A stretch of DNA of 64,000 bases, from NCBI RefSeq assembly GCF_005221385.1, contig NZ_CP039904.1:1585501-1649500 (forward strand). The letters are read 5' to 3'. Numbering within the stretch: position 1 is the first letter of the stretch; each line of letters opens with the position of its first letter. Below are positions 1-8,802 of this stretch, one piece after another. A program made the position numbers and the translations under genes. Under the pieces are notes generated by a model. The model searched no databases, had not been told where the DNA came from, and worked only from the letters and a program-made list of their open reading frames with translations. The DNA comes from Agrobacterium tumefaciens (GTDB lineage: Bacteria; Pseudomonadota; Alphaproteobacteria; Rhizobiales; Rhizobiaceae).

Positions 1-1999
1 CCATGACAGCGCCTGGTATGCGGCCTTCGATCTTCACGGCGCGGGTGCACGTGTTCAGGCCATTATCGATACCCGCGCGACGGTGCGTGAAGAGCTTGTC
101 AACGAGGCGCGCGCGCTCGGCATTCCGGTGAAGCTATCACATACAGTGACGGCGACCTCCGGGCGGCTGCGGGTCAAGTCGGTCCGAGTCAACCCGGTCA
201 AGGGCTCCTCGGTCGGCGCGGGACAGGAGATCACCTGTGATGCGGTGCTGATGTCCGGCGGCTGGACGCCGTCGCTGCATCTGTTTTCCCATACGCAGGG
301 CAAGCTCGCCTGGGATGACGAGCGGACCACCTTCCTGCCTGCCCTCACCAATGAGGATTGCGTGATTGCCGGGGCCGGCCGCGGACTGTGGGGCATCGAG
401 GCGGCGCTGAAGGACGGCGCGGAGCGGGGGCGTGAAGTCGCCGAAGCGCTCGGCAAGGCCGCCAATGCTTCCAGCCATGCGGTGGAACATGACCGCACTG
501 GCAATGGTGTGTCGCACACGGAACTGCCGAGCGACCGCGATGCCGGGAAGGCCAAGGCCTTCGTCGATTACCAGAACGATGTGACCGCCAAGGATCTGCG
601 ACTTGCCGTGCGCGAAGGCATGCGCTCCATCGAGCATGTCAAGCGCTACACCACCAACGGCATGGCGACCGATCAGGGCAAGATGTCGAACATTAACGGC
701 CTGAACATTGCGGCGGAAGCGCTTGGCAAACCCCAGCCGCAGGTGGGGCTGACCACCTTCCGCCCGCCCTATACGCCAACGACCTTCGGAGCCTTCGCCG
801 GTTATCACCGTGGCGCGCATTTTGAAGTAACGCGCAAGACGCAGATCGATGGCTGGGCTGAGGCGCATGGCGCGGTTTACGAGCCGGTCGGGCAATGGCG
901 TCGCGCCTGGTATTTCCCCAAACCGGGCGAAGATATGGACGCGGCGGTCGGCCGCGAATGCCGGGCGGTGCGTCAGAGCGTGGGCATTTTCGATGCTTCG
1001 ACACTCGGCAAGATCGAAGTGGTCGGTCCTGATGCGGTCGAGTTCATGAACCGCATGTATACCAATCCGTGGTCGAAGCTCGCCCCCGGCCGTTGCCGTT
1101 ACGGCCTGCTGCTTGGCGATGACGGCTTCATCCGTGATGACGGCGTCATCGGTCGCATGACCGAAGATCGTTTCCACGTCACCACCACGACAGGCGGTGC
1201 CGCCCGGGTGCTGAACATGATGGAGGATTACCTCCAGACGGAGTGGCCCGATCTCAATGTCTGGCTGACCTCGACGACAGAACAATGGTCCACCATCGCA
1301 CTGAACGGCCCGAATGCGGCAAAGCTGCTCGCGCCGCTGGTGGAAGGTATCGAACTGACGGAAGAGGCTTTCCCGCATATGTCCTGCGTGGAATGCACGG
1401 TCGCCGGCATGCCGGCGCGGCTGTTCCGGGTCAGCTTCACCGGCGAGATCGGCTTTGAGGTCAATGTGCCGGCCCCGCTTGGCCGCAAGCTCTGGGAAAT
1501 CCTGTGGGAGGCCGGCCAGCAATATGGCATCACCGCTTATGGCACTGAAACCATGCATGTTCTGCGCGCCGAAAAGGGTTACATCATCGTCGGACAGGAT
1601 ACCGACGGCACCGTGACGCCCTATGATGCGGCGATGGGCTGGGCCGTGGGAAAGGCAAAGCCAGATTTCGTCGGCAAGCGCGGTCTTGCCCGCCCCGATC
1701 TCGTCGCCAAGGGCCGCCGACACCTCGTTGGCCTTCTCACCGAAGACCGTTCGAAGCTGGAAGAGGGGGCGCAGATCGTCTTCGATCCGAAACAGCCGCT
1801 TCCGATGAAGATGGTGGGGCATGTGACCTCCTCCTATCATTCGGATGCGGTCGGTCAGCCGATTGCGCTGGCGCTGGTCGAGGGTGGTCATGAGCGGATG
1901 GGCGAGACCGTCTATATCCCGATGCTGGACCGTACCATTGCCGCGAAAATCACCGGGATGGGGTTTGTCGATCCCGAAAACACCCGCCTGAAAATCTGA
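1..1999 (+). CDS. soxA: Sarcosine oxidase alpha subunit, 3' part (5' end outside window)
   Basis: The reading frame is open from base 2, so this is the C-terminal 665 residues of a protein that is normally near 1000 aa. Heterotetrameric sarcosine oxidase demethylates sarcosine to glycine and passes the one-carbon unit to tetrahydrofolate. The first ~150 visible residues continue the FAD/NAD-binding part (GGWTPS, AGAGRG). The rest is an aminomethyltransferase-like (GCV_T) domain, beginning near the FDASTLGKIEV segment. A GTG at 83 could be misread as a start but is internal. soxG follows after 13 nt, as in sox operons. Identification rests on whole-protein similarity and context; the missing N-terminus cannot be checked here. 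Confidence 0.95.
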   Translation, partial: HDSAWYAAFDLHGAGARVQAIIDTRATVREELVNEARALGIPVKLSHTVTATSGRLRVKSVRVNPVKGSSVGAGQEITCDAVLMSGGWTPSLHLFSHTQGKLAWDDERTTFLPALTNEDCVIAGAGRGLWGIEAALKDGAERGREVAEALGKAANASSHAVEHDRTGNGVSHTELPSDRDAGKAKAFVDYQNDVTAKDLRLAVREGMRSIEHVKRYTTNGMATDQGKMSNINGLNIAAEALGKPQPQVGLTTFRPPYTPTTFGAFAGYHRGAHFEVTRKTQIDGWAEAHGAVYEPVGQWRRAWYFPKPGEDMDAAVGRECRAVRQSVGIFDASTLGKIEVVGPDAVEFMNRMYTNPWSKLAPGRCRYGLLLGDDGFIRDDGVIGRMTEDRFHVTTTTGGAARVLNMMEDYLQTEWPDLNVWLTSTTEQWSTIALNGPNAAKLLAPLVEGIELTEEAFPHMSCVECTVAGMPARLFRVSFTGEIGFEVNVPAPLGRKLWEILWEAGQQYGITAYGTETMHVLRAEKGYIIVGQDTDGTVTPYDAAMGWAVGKAKPDFVGKRGLARPDLVAKGRRHLVGLLTEDRSKLEEGAQIVFDPKQPLPMKMVGHVTSSYHSDAVGQPIALALVEGGHERMGETVYIPMLDRTIAAKITGMGFVDPENTRLKI

Positions 2000-2012
2000 T
2001 CCGGAGATGACA

Positions 2013-2567
2013 ATGAACATGCATGTTTCCTCCCCCATTTCCGGCACCTTGGCCGAAAGCAAGGCGGCGCGGGTCAGCATCCTGCCTGTGCAGGCGCGGC
2101 TGTCGCTGCGCGCGCGTGGTGATGTCGCGTCACTCGGCGCAGCACTTGGCCTCACCCTGCCAGAGCGGATCGGCGCCCGCGTCTCCGCCGGCGAAAGGCA
2201 GGCCCTCCGCCTTGGTCCCGATGAATGGACGATCCTTGCCCCTGCCAGTGAAGTCGGCGAGTTGGTTGCGGCCTGCGCCGGCGTTTATGCCAGCCATCCG
2301 CACAGCCTTGTCGATATTTCCGGTCGGGAAGTGACGCTGCTGATCGAGGGGCCGCGAGCCGCTGAACTTCTGACGCTCGGCTGCGCCCGCGATATCGACA
2401 CGATTGCGGTGGGCGAGGCACGCAGGACGATTTTCGACGGCGTGACCGTGGTGCTGTGGCGCGATGCGGAGGACCGTTTCCGGATGGATATCTGGAACAG
2501 TTTCGTGCCGCATCTTGGCCATTTGCTTGAAACCGGCTGCAGGGAACTTGCCGCTGAAATCGCCTGA
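2013..2567 (+). CDS. soxG: Sarcosine oxidase gamma subunit
   Basis: A 184-aa protein of SoxG size directly behind soxA. It resembles a small aminomethyltransferase-like fold (LGPDEWTILAP, SLVDISGREVTLLIEGPRA). The gamma subunit is the accessory chain of the heterotetrameric enzyme in the cytoplasm. I chose ATG 2013 because GGAG at 2003-2006 gives a 6-nt spacer; ATG 2007 abuts the GGAG. Spacing of 13 nt from soxA supports one transcript. Confidence 0.92.
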   Translation: MNMHVSSPISGTLAESKAARVSILPVQARLSLRARGDVASLGAALGLTLPERIGARVSAGERQALRLGPDEWTILAPASEVGELVAACAGVYASHPHSLVDISGREVTLLIEGPRAAELLTLGCARDIDTIAVGEARRTIFDGVTVVLWRDAEDRFRMDIWNSFVPHLGHLLETGCRELAAEIA

Positions 2568-2623
2568 ACTCGCCACGGTTTCAAAACTGTCCGAGTACTG
2601 ATCCATCAAGGGGGAGCAGGATT

Positions 2624-3508
2624 TTGACCATCTATGTCATGAAAGTCTCGTGCCCGGCGCGCAGCGGCATCGTTGCCGCCGTATCCGGATATCTCGCGCG
2701 GTCCGGCTGCAACATCAACGACAGTTCGCAATTCACCGATCAGGAGACAGGCCGTTTTTTCATGCGGCTGAGCTTCGTCTCGGAACAGGGGCTGGAGCGT
2801 GACGCCCTCTTTGAAGGCTTCGCTCCTGTCGCTACCGATTTCGACATGGACTACGATTTCCATGATCTCTCCCGCAAAACCAAGGTGGTGATCATGGTGT
2901 CGCGCTTTGGCCATTGCCTCAACGATCTCTTGTATCGCTCCCGCATCGGTGCCCTGCCGGTGAAGATCGTTGCGGTGATCTCCAATCATCTCGATTACCA
3001 GAAGCAGGTGGTGAACGAGGATATTCCCTTCCACCACATCCGCGTCACGCCGCAGACGAAACCGGAGGCTGAAGCGGAAATCCTGCAGGTGGTGCAGGAT
3101 ACCGGTGCTGAACTCGTGGTTCTGGCGCGTTACATGCAGGTACTGTCGGACCGGCTCTGTCAGGAAATGTCGGGCCGCATCATCAACATCCATCATTCCT
3201 TCCTGCCATCGTTCAAGGGCGCCAACCCTTACAGGCAGGCCTATGAGCGTGGTGTGCGGCTGATCGGCGCGACTGCCCATTACGTCACCGCCGATCTCGA
3301 TGAGGGGCCGATCATCGAGCAGGATACGATCCGCGTGACCCATGCCCAGAGCGGTCTCGATTACGTCTCGCTTGGCCGCGATGTTGAAAGCCAGGTGCTT
3401 GCCCGCGCCATCCACGCCCATATTCACCACCGGGTCTTCCTGAACGGCAACAGGACAGTGGTGTTTCCCGCCTCGCCGGGGGAATATGTGTCAGAGCGCA
3501 TGGGGTAA
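2624..3508 (+). CDS. purU: Formyltetrahydrofolate deformylase
   Basis: 294 aa. PurU hydrolyses 10-formyl-THF to THF and formate. The N-terminal ~85 residues are an ACT domain (SCPARSGIVAAVSGYLA). The C-terminal part is the formyltransferase fold, with IINIHHSFLPSFKGANPY holding the conserved catalytic His and later the Asp of the YVTADLDEGPIIEQD segment. The start is TTG 2624, preceded by GGGGAG with a 7-nt spacer; the ACT domain needs this start, since ATG 2639 would clip its first strand. It sits 56 nt after soxG. A role in rebalancing one-carbon folates made during sarcosine oxidation is inferred from position. Confidence 0.93.
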   Translation: MTIYVMKVSCPARSGIVAAVSGYLARSGCNINDSSQFTDQETGRFFMRLSFVSEQGLERDALFEGFAPVATDFDMDYDFHDLSRKTKVVIMVSRFGHCLNDLLYRSRIGALPVKIVAVISNHLDYQKQVVNEDIPFHHIRVTPQTKPEAEAEILQVVQDTGAELVVLARYMQVLSDRLCQEMSGRIINIHHSFLPSFKGANPYRQAYERGVRLIGATAHYVTADLDEGPIIEQDTIRVTHAQSGLDYVSLGRDVESQVLARAIHAHIHHRVFLNGNRTVVFPASPGEYVSERMG

Positions 3509-3535
3509 GTGCACCAGAGCGTGAGAGCGGGAACT

Positions 3536-5629
3536 CTATTCTTCGGGTGGCGGCTGCATTTCGCCACCCTGTTCCTGCTCCGGCGGTCTCGCGGACCGGG
3601 CGGCGGCGGGATAGGCGCCTGTCATGCTGGCGAACTGAATGTCGTTTTCAGCAAATGCATCCTTCAACATCGAATAGGCCTTGCGCCGCACCACTGAGGA
3701 TTGCCCGCCGGCGCGCAGCATCATGCCGAAGCCGAGCGTCATGCCATATTCGCCAAAGTGCTCGACACCCTTCAGCTTGACGGTCTCGATGAGGAACGGC
3801 CCGAATTCCGGATCCTCTTTCAGCGCCTTGCCGATCTCCTTGGTGATGGCCTTGACCTTGGCGATATCGGTATCGAAAGCGACGGTGACCATGAATTTGT
3901 CGATCGACCAGTCACGGCTCATGTTTTCGACCGCGCCGAGCGACCCGAACGGCACGGTGAAGATGGGCCCACGATGGTGGCGCAGTTTGACCGAGCGGAT
4001 GCTGAAGGATTCCACCGTGCCGCGATAAGAACCGCTCTGAATATATTCGCCGACGCGGAAGGCGTCGTCGATCATGTAAAACACGCCACTGATGATATCT
4101 TTCACCAGCGTCTGCGAGCCGAAACCGATGGCGATGCCGAAAATGCCGGCGCTCGCCAGCAGCGGCCCGATATTGACGCCGAGTTCCGAAAGCGCCGTCA
4201 TGATGGCGACTGCGGCGATAATAATGCCGAGCATGTTGCGCAGGATCGGCAGAATGGTCAAAAGCCGGTCGTCCTGCGGCTGGCCGCCGGAGTGGCCGCT
4301 CATTGCGTCGCCGGCAGGGGCGCTCAGTTCCAGCCGCCGGGCGATCATCGACTTGATGGCGATCCATATGAGATCGGCAAGCAGCAGGATGAGCGCGCCG
4401 TGCAGGATACCGACGACGATGGAGGTGAGCAGCGCGCCGTCGGGCAGGGAATCCGGATGGGCGCGGACAAGGAAGATCAGCCATACGATGGCCGCTCCCA
4501 CGATGGCGAGCCGCACGCCGCGCTCGGCCAGAACGGGGCGAAGGTCGCTTTCGCCGTAACCGCCAATATCGGTTGCGAGTTTCCGTGCGGCGATGCCGAG
4601 CGTCGAGGCAAGGCCCGGCAGGACCAGCGCATAAAACCCGATCCAGAACAGCACGCCTGCGCCGGCAAGGCGCAATCCGAAGAGGATGATAAGGCAGAAG
4701 ATCAGCGCGACATCGATCGCCCGCGTCCGTTCAGAACCCGGATCACCGCCGGGCCGCCGCCATATCCAGAGGCTGGCGAGCAGAAAGAGGAAACCGACCA
4801 TGCCGGTGGACAATAGACCGAGCGTATCGCGCGGGACACCCAGATTTTCGAGTGTCCTGAGCAACGCCCAGAAAAACCCGGCAAGCGTTGCAAGCCATGT
4901 CCAGCGGACGATCCAGAAATCGCGCCGCGGGCTGGCTTCGCGGCCAATCACCTGCCGCAACAGGCCGGAAACGGCAAAAAGCACCGGCAGGAGAATGCTC
5001 ATCACGAGCCAGGGCAGCAGAACGGCGCTCAGCAGGGGCGGCCACTGGATGCTGAGGAACATGGCGGTTGCGACAAGGCCGTATCCGAAAAGGGGCAGAA
5101 GCCGCCCTGAGACGACGGCTGAGGCATATTTGCCGATATCCCCGCCGTTTTTGCGGGATGCGTGCATGACGATGATACGGTTTGTGACAATGCCGCCCGC
5201 AAGGCCTGCCCCGAACAGGACCAGGACATGCTGCAAAAAGATAAAGGGACCGTAGGCGTGGACCGCATCGCCAAGCCTTTGCCATGCGGAAGCGATCTGC
5301 GAGAACATGACGGGCAGGTCGCCGATGATGCGGGCAAAATGCTCCCGCCGCTTGCTTGCCCATTGGTCGAGATCGCTCAACTGACTTTGTGACGCCGTCT
5401 GCGGCTGCGGCTCCGCGCCAGTTGTCGCAAGTTTCTGTGCAAGCAGGGCGCGAACGTCGTCCTGCCCGAGAAGTTGCAGCAACTGGTCGACCTTCTGCTC
5501 CGTCGTTTGTGCGGGGGAAGGTGCTTTTACCGGCGGCGGCTCCTGTGCGGAAAGACCGGTTGTTCCAAGCACGAAAAGTGCGATGACGACCGCTGCAATC
5601 CACCTGAAAAGGGAGGGAAGGGTTGTCAT
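3536..5629 (-). CDS. Large MscS-family mechanosensitive ion channel
   Basis: 697 aa from ATG 5629, chosen because GGGAG lies 6 nt upstream; a GTG at 5644 is the longer option. An N-terminal hydrophobic signal (FRWIAAVVIALFVLGTTG) is followed by a Gln/Ala/Pro-rich periplasmic stretch, then about ten membrane segments. The MscS core is near residues 475-540 (LLASAGIFGIAIGFGSQ, then a loop ending DDAFRVGEYI), and a cytoplasmic beta domain and a charged Pro/Glu-rich tail follow. The family protects cells during hypo-osmotic shock. The start overlaps the stop of the ParB-like gene upstream, so it is probably co-transcribed with that gene and the SulP gene. Confidence 0.9.
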   Translation of the reverse strand: MTTLPSLFRWIAAVVIALFVLGTTGLSAQEPPPVKAPSPAQTTEQKVDQLLQLLGQDDVRALLAQKLATTGAEPQPQTASQSQLSDLDQWASKRREHFARIIGDLPVMFSQIASAWQRLGDAVHAYGPFIFLQHVLVLFGAGLAGGIVTNRIIVMHASRKNGGDIGKYASAVVSGRLLPLFGYGLVATAMFLSIQWPPLLSAVLLPWLVMSILLPVLFAVSGLLRQVIGREASPRRDFWIVRWTWLATLAGFFWALLRTLENLGVPRDTLGLLSTGMVGFLFLLASLWIWRRPGGDPGSERTRAIDVALIFCLIILFGLRLAGAGVLFWIGFYALVLPGLASTLGIAARKLATDIGGYGESDLRPVLAERGVRLAIVGAAIVWLIFLVRAHPDSLPDGALLTSIVVGILHGALILLLADLIWIAIKSMIARRLELSAPAGDAMSGHSGGQPQDDRLLTILPILRNMLGIIIAAVAIMTALSELGVNIGPLLASAGIFGIAIGFGSQTLVKDIISGVFYMIDDAFRVGEYIQSGSYRGTVESFSIRSVKLRHHRGPIFTVPFGSLGAVENMSRDWSIDKFMVTVAFDTDIAKVKAITKEIGKALKEDPEFGPFLIETVKLKGVEHFGEYGMTLGFGMMLRAGGQSSVVRRKAYSMLKDAFAENDIQFASMTGAYPAAARSARPPEQEQGGEMQPPPEE

Positions 5630-6243
5630 TCGGTTCTCCCGCACCAGCCGGGAAGATGTCGTGCATCGTGCGAACGCGCCAGTTCCACTGCCTCGGCCAT
5701 CGTCTCATCGAAGGAATGCCGCAGGTCTTTGCTGCTTACCCGGCGGCGGAAAAAATCCGCCCAGAGAAATTCGGTAAAAGGCGCTTCGATCTTGGCGAAA
5801 CCCCCGGCATCGCGAACCGCGCCGGCCAGAGAGCGGAAAGGGTCGTCTTGAAGGTCAGTGATCTGCTTCGGCAGCTCGTCGACTGGGCGGCGCGCACCTT
5901 CGACATCGAAGGGATAAACCAGGTTGCGATGATCCATCACCGACCAGAATTCCTGCCTGCCGAGATGAGAAAGATCGGCCACGATGCTGGTCAGCACATG
6001 TTTCACGCCCTCGTCATGTAACGCCAGAGCAAGGTGGTGATGGTCGACCAGATAGAGACGCTGTTTATAGCCAATGACGACGGGCACCATGTGGTGGCCG
6101 AGAAAATCTGGCCCTTTTTTCTCCCGGATGGCGGCCCATTGTTTGCGTTTGTTTTCCACCTCGCGAAGGCCAACCGTCATCTGCGTCGGCCTGAGCGAGG
6201 TGATTTCAACCGGGCTGAGGTGGGGTTCAAGAGGCTGTGGCAT
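5626..6243 (-). CDS. ParB-like (ParBc_2 type) protein of unknown role
   Basis: 205 aa, soluble. It resembles the putative ParB-like nuclease family: the LYLVDHHHLALALHDEG segment matches the D-G-H-H type core of that fold, and Arg/Lys residues occur in the ~40-aa segment before it. It has no helix-turn-helix of a true ParB, so plasmid or chromosome partition is unlikely. GGGAG lies 8 nt before the ATG. Its start overlaps the end of the SulP gene by 17 nt and its stop overlaps the MscS-type start. Function unknown; the overlaps suggest translational coupling with two membrane transporters. Confidence 0.8.
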   Translation of the reverse strand: MPQPLEPHLSPVEITSLRPTQMTVGLREVENKRKQWAAIREKKGPDFLGHHMVPVVIGYKQRLYLVDHHHLALALHDEGVKHVLTSIVADLSHLGRQEFWSVMDHRNLVYPFDVEGARRPVDELPKQITDLQDDPFRSLAGAVRDAGGFAKIEAPFTEFLWADFFRRRVSSKDLRHSFDETMAEAVELARSHDARHLPGWCGRTE

Positions 6244-7858
6244 GGTTGTTCTCCCGACCCATGGCCGTGGTTACGGCATCATCGACGCTGAAACTGCTGC
6301 GCGCCACCAGATCGCTCCCGCCGCCGGCGAGCAGCAGATCCCGTACATGGTCGTGCACGCGGGCATAATAAACCGTGGTGCCGCCGTGCTGCATCGCTGC
6401 ATCGAATTCCAGCAGCGCATCGAGCGCGGTGGAATCCAGTTCGAAACTTTCCTCTAGGCTGATGATCGCGACATGCAGTTCCGGCCTCGCGGCGATGCGT
6501 TTGGTGACGGCGGCAAGGATCGGTTCGGCATTGCCGAAAAAGAGTGGCTGCGCCGGCCGCAGGATAATCATGCCCGATATGTCCTGCGCATCGGGATGGC
6601 GTTCCATATCGACGAAATCGTGGCTGTCGCCAAGCCTTCCGAGATGCATCACATGCGGCAGGGAAAGCCGGCGGACGAAGACGGCGAAGGAAAGCGCGAC
6701 GGCAACGAGCATTCCGTTCAGAACGCCGAATGCCAGCACGCCGGCGGCGGCGGCAAGTGCCAGCCAGGCATCGTTGCCAAGCCGCCACAGGCGGATGATC
6801 GGCGTCGGATCAAGCGCGTGCAGCAGGGCTACGGCGATGATGGCGGCGAGCACGGCCTGCGGAATGAAGGCGAACCAGGCGGAAGCGAGCAGGCTGAAGA
6901 TGGCAAGGCCGATTGCGGCGATAGCCGAGGCGAGGCGGCTCTGCGGCCCGACCGCTTCGCTTGCCGCACCGGCGGAAAAACCGGCACCGACCGGCATTCC
7001 CTGCACGACGGCGCTGGCGATATTGGCAAGCCCGAAGGCCCGCAATTCGCGATTGGAATCGACATTCTCACCGTGGCGCAGCGAAAAGCTGCGGATCGTA
7101 CCCCAGGATTCCGCAAAGAGAATGAGCACCAGCGGCGGCGCAAAGCGGGCGACATGCGCGACATCATCGAACGATACCGAAAGCGGGCCGGCCCATATTC
7201 CGGCAAGATCGATGGTGCCTACAATGGCGACGCCGCGGCTTTGCAGATCAAGCAGCATCGAGACGGCAATACCCGCCACGATCACGACAAGGCTGCCGGG
7301 AAGGATCGGGCGTTTACGCAGGAGCAGCAGTACGGCAAGCGCCGCGAGGCCGACGGCGATGCTTTCGAGGCTCCAGTCTCGCGGATGGGAGACTATCTGC
7401 AACAGGATTGCCAGCGGTTCGCCCGTTTGCTCCTTGATTCCAAAAAGGCTCGGCAGTTGCTTGATCGTGATCAGAATGGCGAGGCCGAAAGCAAAACCGC
7501 GCAGCACCGGGCGCGAAATCACGCTCGACAGCGCGCCGAGCCGCGTGGCCGCCGCCACGAGAAACAGGATGCCCACCAGTGCGACCGAAATGGCGACAAG
7601 CAGCATCTTCTGCGCCGGCGTGACGGAAAGCGTCGCGAGCATCGCGGCCAATATTGCTGCGGAAGAGGATGTGGGCGAGACGACGGCAAACCGGCTCTGG
7701 CCGAAAACGGCATAAACAATGCAGCCCATGATGGCCGCAAGAATGGCGTGCTGGGCTGGAACGCCGGCAATTCCCGAATAGGCGATCGCTTCCGGCAGCA
7801 TCAGGCCGGCGATCGACAACCCTGCAATTACATCACGCCTGTCGAATGTCACGGACAT
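6227..7858 (-). CDS. SulP-family anion transporter with STAS domain
   Basis: 543 aa, inner membrane. Ten or more hydrophobic segments form the SulP transport core, which starts with AGLSIAGLMLPEAIAYSGIAG, a typical SulP helix. The C-terminal ~110 residues are a STAS domain (SLEESFELDSTALDALLEF). The family carries sulfate, bicarbonate or other anions; the substrate cannot be read here. No clear Shine-Dalgarno sequence precedes ATG 7858. An 11-bp inverted repeat lies 70-115 bp upstream. Confidence 0.92.
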   Translation of the reverse strand: MSVTFDRRDVIAGLSIAGLMLPEAIAYSGIAGVPAQHAILAAIMGCIVYAVFGQSRFAVVSPTSSSAAILAAMLATLSVTPAQKMLLVAISVALVGILFLVAAATRLGALSSVISRPVLRGFAFGLAILITIKQLPSLFGIKEQTGEPLAILLQIVSHPRDWSLESIAVGLAALAVLLLLRKRPILPGSLVVIVAGIAVSMLLDLQSRGVAIVGTIDLAGIWAGPLSVSFDDVAHVARFAPPLVLILFAESWGTIRSFSLRHGENVDSNRELRAFGLANIASAVVQGMPVGAGFSAGAASEAVGPQSRLASAIAAIGLAIFSLLASAWFAFIPQAVLAAIIAVALLHALDPTPIIRLWRLGNDAWLALAAAAGVLAFGVLNGMLVAVALSFAVFVRRLSLPHVMHLGRLGDSHDFVDMERHPDAQDISGMIILRPAQPLFFGNAEPILAAVTKRIAARPELHVAIISLEESFELDSTALDALLEFDAAMQHGGTTVYYARVHDHVRDLLLAGGGSDLVARSSFSVDDAVTTAMGRENNHATAS

Positions 7859-7927
7859 TGGGTTGCGACCGTATCGACGCCGATGGAGGCGATAAAACTT
7901 TCACCCGCTAAGATCACGATTCTCCAC

Positions 7928-7973
7928 CTTGTATCCGCGATGAGATGAAGGTTTCACCCAATGCGGATACAAG
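7928..7973. promoter_or_regulatory. 11-bp perfect inverted repeat, candidate operator
   Basis: CTTGTATCCGC at 7928-7938 is repeated as GCGGATACAAG at 7963-7973, separated by 24 bp. It sits in the 242-bp gap between the SulP gene and the cupin gene, 70 bp upstream of the SulP start. Two identical half-sites about 3.3 turns apart suit a dimeric or looping regulator. No regulator gene is adjacent. The hairpin has too long a loop and no T-run to be a good terminator. Confidence 0.4.
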
Positions 7974-8100
7974 TCAAAGTTTAAATCGCGCGCCTGAAAT
8001 ATTTCGGTCTTTCCGGGTTTGGCCATCACCGCCCTTCGTTCGGCGGATGATGCGGACGTGCCTGTTTCAGGCGGGTAACTGTCCCCCCGGAATGGCGGTG

Positions 8101-8496
8101 TCAGCCGCCATATTGGTCGTCCGTCACCTTCTCCATCCAGTCCACCACCTTGCCGTCCTTGACTTCCTGAAGTGCGATATGGGTCATGGCGACATTGGGA
8201 GCCGCGCCGTGCCAGTGCCTTTCGCCGGGTGCGAACCAGACGATATCGCCGGGACGGATTTCTTCCACCGGACCACCCTCGCGCTGCACGTGGCCAAAGC
8301 CGGAGACGACGATCAGTGTCTGGCCCAATGGATGGGTGTGCCAGGCGGTACGGGCGCCGGGCTCAAAGGTGACCTGTGCACCCTGAACCCGCTCCGCATC
8401 GAAGGGATTGAACAGCGGATCAATGCGGACCGTGCCGGTGAACCAGTCCTCGGGTCCCTTGGCGGATGCCCGGGTTCCTGCGCGCAATATTTCCAT
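8101..8496 (-). CDS. Small cupin-domain protein
   Basis: 131 aa, a single cupin barrel. Metal-binding motif 1 is visible in [17 protein letters not shown] and motif 2 in [15 protein letters not shown] lies 7 nt before ATG 8496; ATG 8502 is too close to it. Such proteins (related to the CarO-type and quercetin dioxygenase-like cupins) are often metal-dependent enzymes of unknown substrate. It is divergent from the sugar ABC operon and separated from the SulP gene by 242 bp, so it is probably its own unit. Confidence 0.85.
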   Translation of the reverse strand: MEILRAGTRASAKGPEDWFTGTVRIDPLFNPFDAERVQGAQVTFEPGARTAWHTHPLGQTLIVVSGFGHVQREGGPVEEIRPGDIVWFAPGERHWHGAAPNVAMTHIALQEVKDGKVVDWMEKVTDDQYGG

Positions 8497-8720
8497 GGTC
8501 ATTCTCCTGATTGGAATCGTGTGGTGATTTGAGGCGGGAATTCCCCTGTTGTCCACAGGGGCGTTCAAACCTGGTCGGGCGAAGAGGCTGCAGACATTTT
8601 TGAAGCCGCCGGCTTCGATCATTTTGAAGGGTTATCGCACTCTTTTGCGCGTATTTTGCGACACTGTCAGCATTGATTTTGCCTTCCTTCCAGACGCCGC
8701 GAGAAAAATCGCGCTCGGGA
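8497..8720. other. Gap between divergent cupin and sugar genes
   Basis: No gene is supported here. The only structure I see is a small palindrome, CCCCTGT at 8543-8549 and ACAGGGG at 8555-8561, with a 5-nt loop. The promoter and operators of the sugar operon lie just downstream. Confidence 0.5.
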
Positions 8721-8748
8721 TTGACTCGATTATGAAAACGGTTACATT
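8721..8748 (+). promoter_or_regulatory. Predicted sigma-70-type promoter of the sugar operon
   Basis: TTGACT at 8721-8726 and TACATT at 8743-8748 are separated by 16 bp, a fair match to a housekeeping promoter. The -10 element overlaps the first LacI-type site, which fits repression. The start codon of the binding protein is 55 bp further on. Confidence 0.5.
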
Positions 8749-8769
8749 CGCTCATGTAAACGGTTTCAT
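8732..8769. promoter_or_regulatory. Tandem LacI-family operator candidates
   Basis: Two similar 16-bp sites, ATGAAAACGGTTACAT (8732-8747) and ATGTAAACGGTTTCAT (8754-8769), share the AAACGGTT core typical of LacI/GalR operators and start 22 bp apart, about two helical turns. They cover the predicted -10 region. The LacI-family gene at 13370 is in the same operon, so autoregulation is the simplest reading. Confidence 0.65.
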
Positions 8770-8802
8770 TAGTTAAAAACCGTGCTTGGAGGAGCAAATT
8801 TC

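Noticed and set aside
137..2155. 672-aa open frame antisense to soxA/soxG
   Set aside because: Composition is that of a reverse-strand shadow (many Arg, His, Gly), with no recognisable domain, and it covers two genes with clear families.
8543..8561. CCCCTGT/ACAGGGG palindrome as an operator or terminator
   Set aside because: Short, no T-run, and no relation to a start codon; kept only as a note.
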